A stretch of DNA of 64,000 nucleotides from Symbiodinium microadriaticum (lineage: Eukaryota; Sar; Dinophyceae; Suessiales; Symbiodiniaceae). Shown here piece after piece: positions 63,320-64,000 of the stretch. The position numbers and the translations under genes were made by a program. Position 1 is the first letter of the stretch, and each line of letters opens with the position of its first letter. The notes beneath the pieces are model-generated. The model saw only the letters and a program-made list of their open reading frames with translations. It ran no database searches and was not told the origin of the DNA. Where the stretch lies: positions 430,522-494,521 of the forward strand of contig LSRX01000168.1 of NCBI GenBank assembly GCA_001939145.1, written 5' to 3'.

Positions 63320-63615
63320 GTTTCGGGTTGGCGCTTATAGCGATGGCAAGCGTGGTGCTTTGGGGGTTTGGCGTGCGTGGGCAACCGCGTCCACTGAGTG
63401 AGTTCGGGGCTCACTTCGTGTATCTTCGATGCTATCAGACCTTGAACCCTAAACCCTGAACCCTGAACCCTTAAACCCTTAAACCCTAAACACCGAAACC
63501 CTAAACCTTGAACCCTTAACCCTCAACCCTGGCCTGTTCTCAGCAGTAATTCTGGCTGTCTGAATACTTGCCTTTCTCATTCTTTCCTTGGGGCTGCTTG
63601 AAAAGTATACCTTTG

Positions 63616-63709
63616 TACCCAGAGGCTCCATGGTAGTCCCTTTTGGGGATTACCTTATAGGATCCTAAAGATAAACCACAAAAAAGAACTGCCATGGAGC
63701 CTCTGGGTA
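63616..63709. mobile_element. MITE-like family A, copy 12
   Basis: TACCCAGAGGCTCCATGGTAG ... CCATGGAGCCTCTGGGTA, with TA at both ends. A preceding G makes the left end GTACCC. Confidence 0.85.
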
Positions 63710-63936
63710 TAGAGGAACACACCCCCAAAACTATGCTAACTGTTGAGGCCCCCATATTAAGCCCTTTGGCCGAATGAAGCGCTTCAGGGTAGTGGTGATA
63801 CAATGACGTTTGGGACCCAAATGTGTGCGAAGTCACTACTATATTGGTACTTGGATCCGATGGGACCAGCATCCTAAACGCTACACCCTAAACCCTAACC
63901 CCAAAAGCCCTCGGCCCTACAAAAGTTGAACCGTAG

Positions 63937-64000
63937 TTACGAAAGCTCCCTCCGTGGAGGGAAGAGCTTGTGCTTGAGACCCAGCTTTGCTGTTCGCGTG
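63937..64000 (+). CDS. Exon running off the window
   Basis: GTTGAACCGTAG precedes, and the frame reads LRKLPPWREELVLETQLCCS up to the window end. Confidence 0.55.

Overview
Identity. This is eukaryotic nuclear DNA of roughly balanced base composition. It is saturated with short runs of the telomere-type heptamer TTTAGGG/CCCTAAA, with palindromic MITE-like elements carrying TA target sites, and with long microsatellites. It holds one ~8 kb LINE retrotransposon. A dinoflagellate (Symbiodiniaceae or Polarella-like) fits best: TTTAGGG-type telomeres, an APE-type LINE, TATG microsatellites, and small repeat elements acting as introns. A related alveolate cannot be excluded. I see no rRNA, tRNA or CRISPR locus, although a structured-RNA search could change that.

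Layout. Positions 1-3,100 are telomere-like and triplet-repeat DNA. From 3,100 to 36,500 and from 44,800 to 64,000, short GC-rich islands of about 40-215 bp alternate with heptamer arrays and palindromic elements. Many islands begin after a pyrimidine-AG and end at GT, are open in one frame, and read as ordinary protein. I interpret them as small exons. Where neighbouring islands keep phase across the gap I give a gene model. The clearest are at 20.4-20.7, 26.7-26.9(-), 33.0-33.3, 52.9-53.1, 56.9-57.1, 57.8-58.1, 59.9-60.5, 61.5-61.7, 62.0-62.4 and 62.5-63.2 kb. I could not assign a protein family to any of these exons by eye. Several islands are open on both strands, so their strand is uncertain. 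From 36.7 to 44.65 kb lies the minus-strand LINE, embedded in an (ACAT)n microsatellite. A 1,135 bp block at 16,539-17,673 is repeated, apparently exactly, at 19,044-20,178, and a pure TATTA array spans ~21,410-22,106.

How the parts relate. The two most interesting points are these. (1) The gaps between phase-compatible exons are often made almost entirely of TTTAGGG repeats. The repeat itself can supply the splice sites: donor G|GTTTAGG, acceptor TTTAG|G. Other gaps are single palindromic MITE-like elements whose ends supply GT and AG. The region therefore looks colonised by introners, plus a telomere-repeat intron type. (2) The LINE encodes an apurinic-type endonuclease, a reverse transcriptase and C2H2 zinc fingers, then a region of unknown function, then a ubiquitin-specific-protease (USP) domain with an intact Cys/His/Asp set.

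Limits. All exon calls are by eye, without transcripts or database searches. Repeat coordinates are good to a few bases, and copy counts are minimum numbers.
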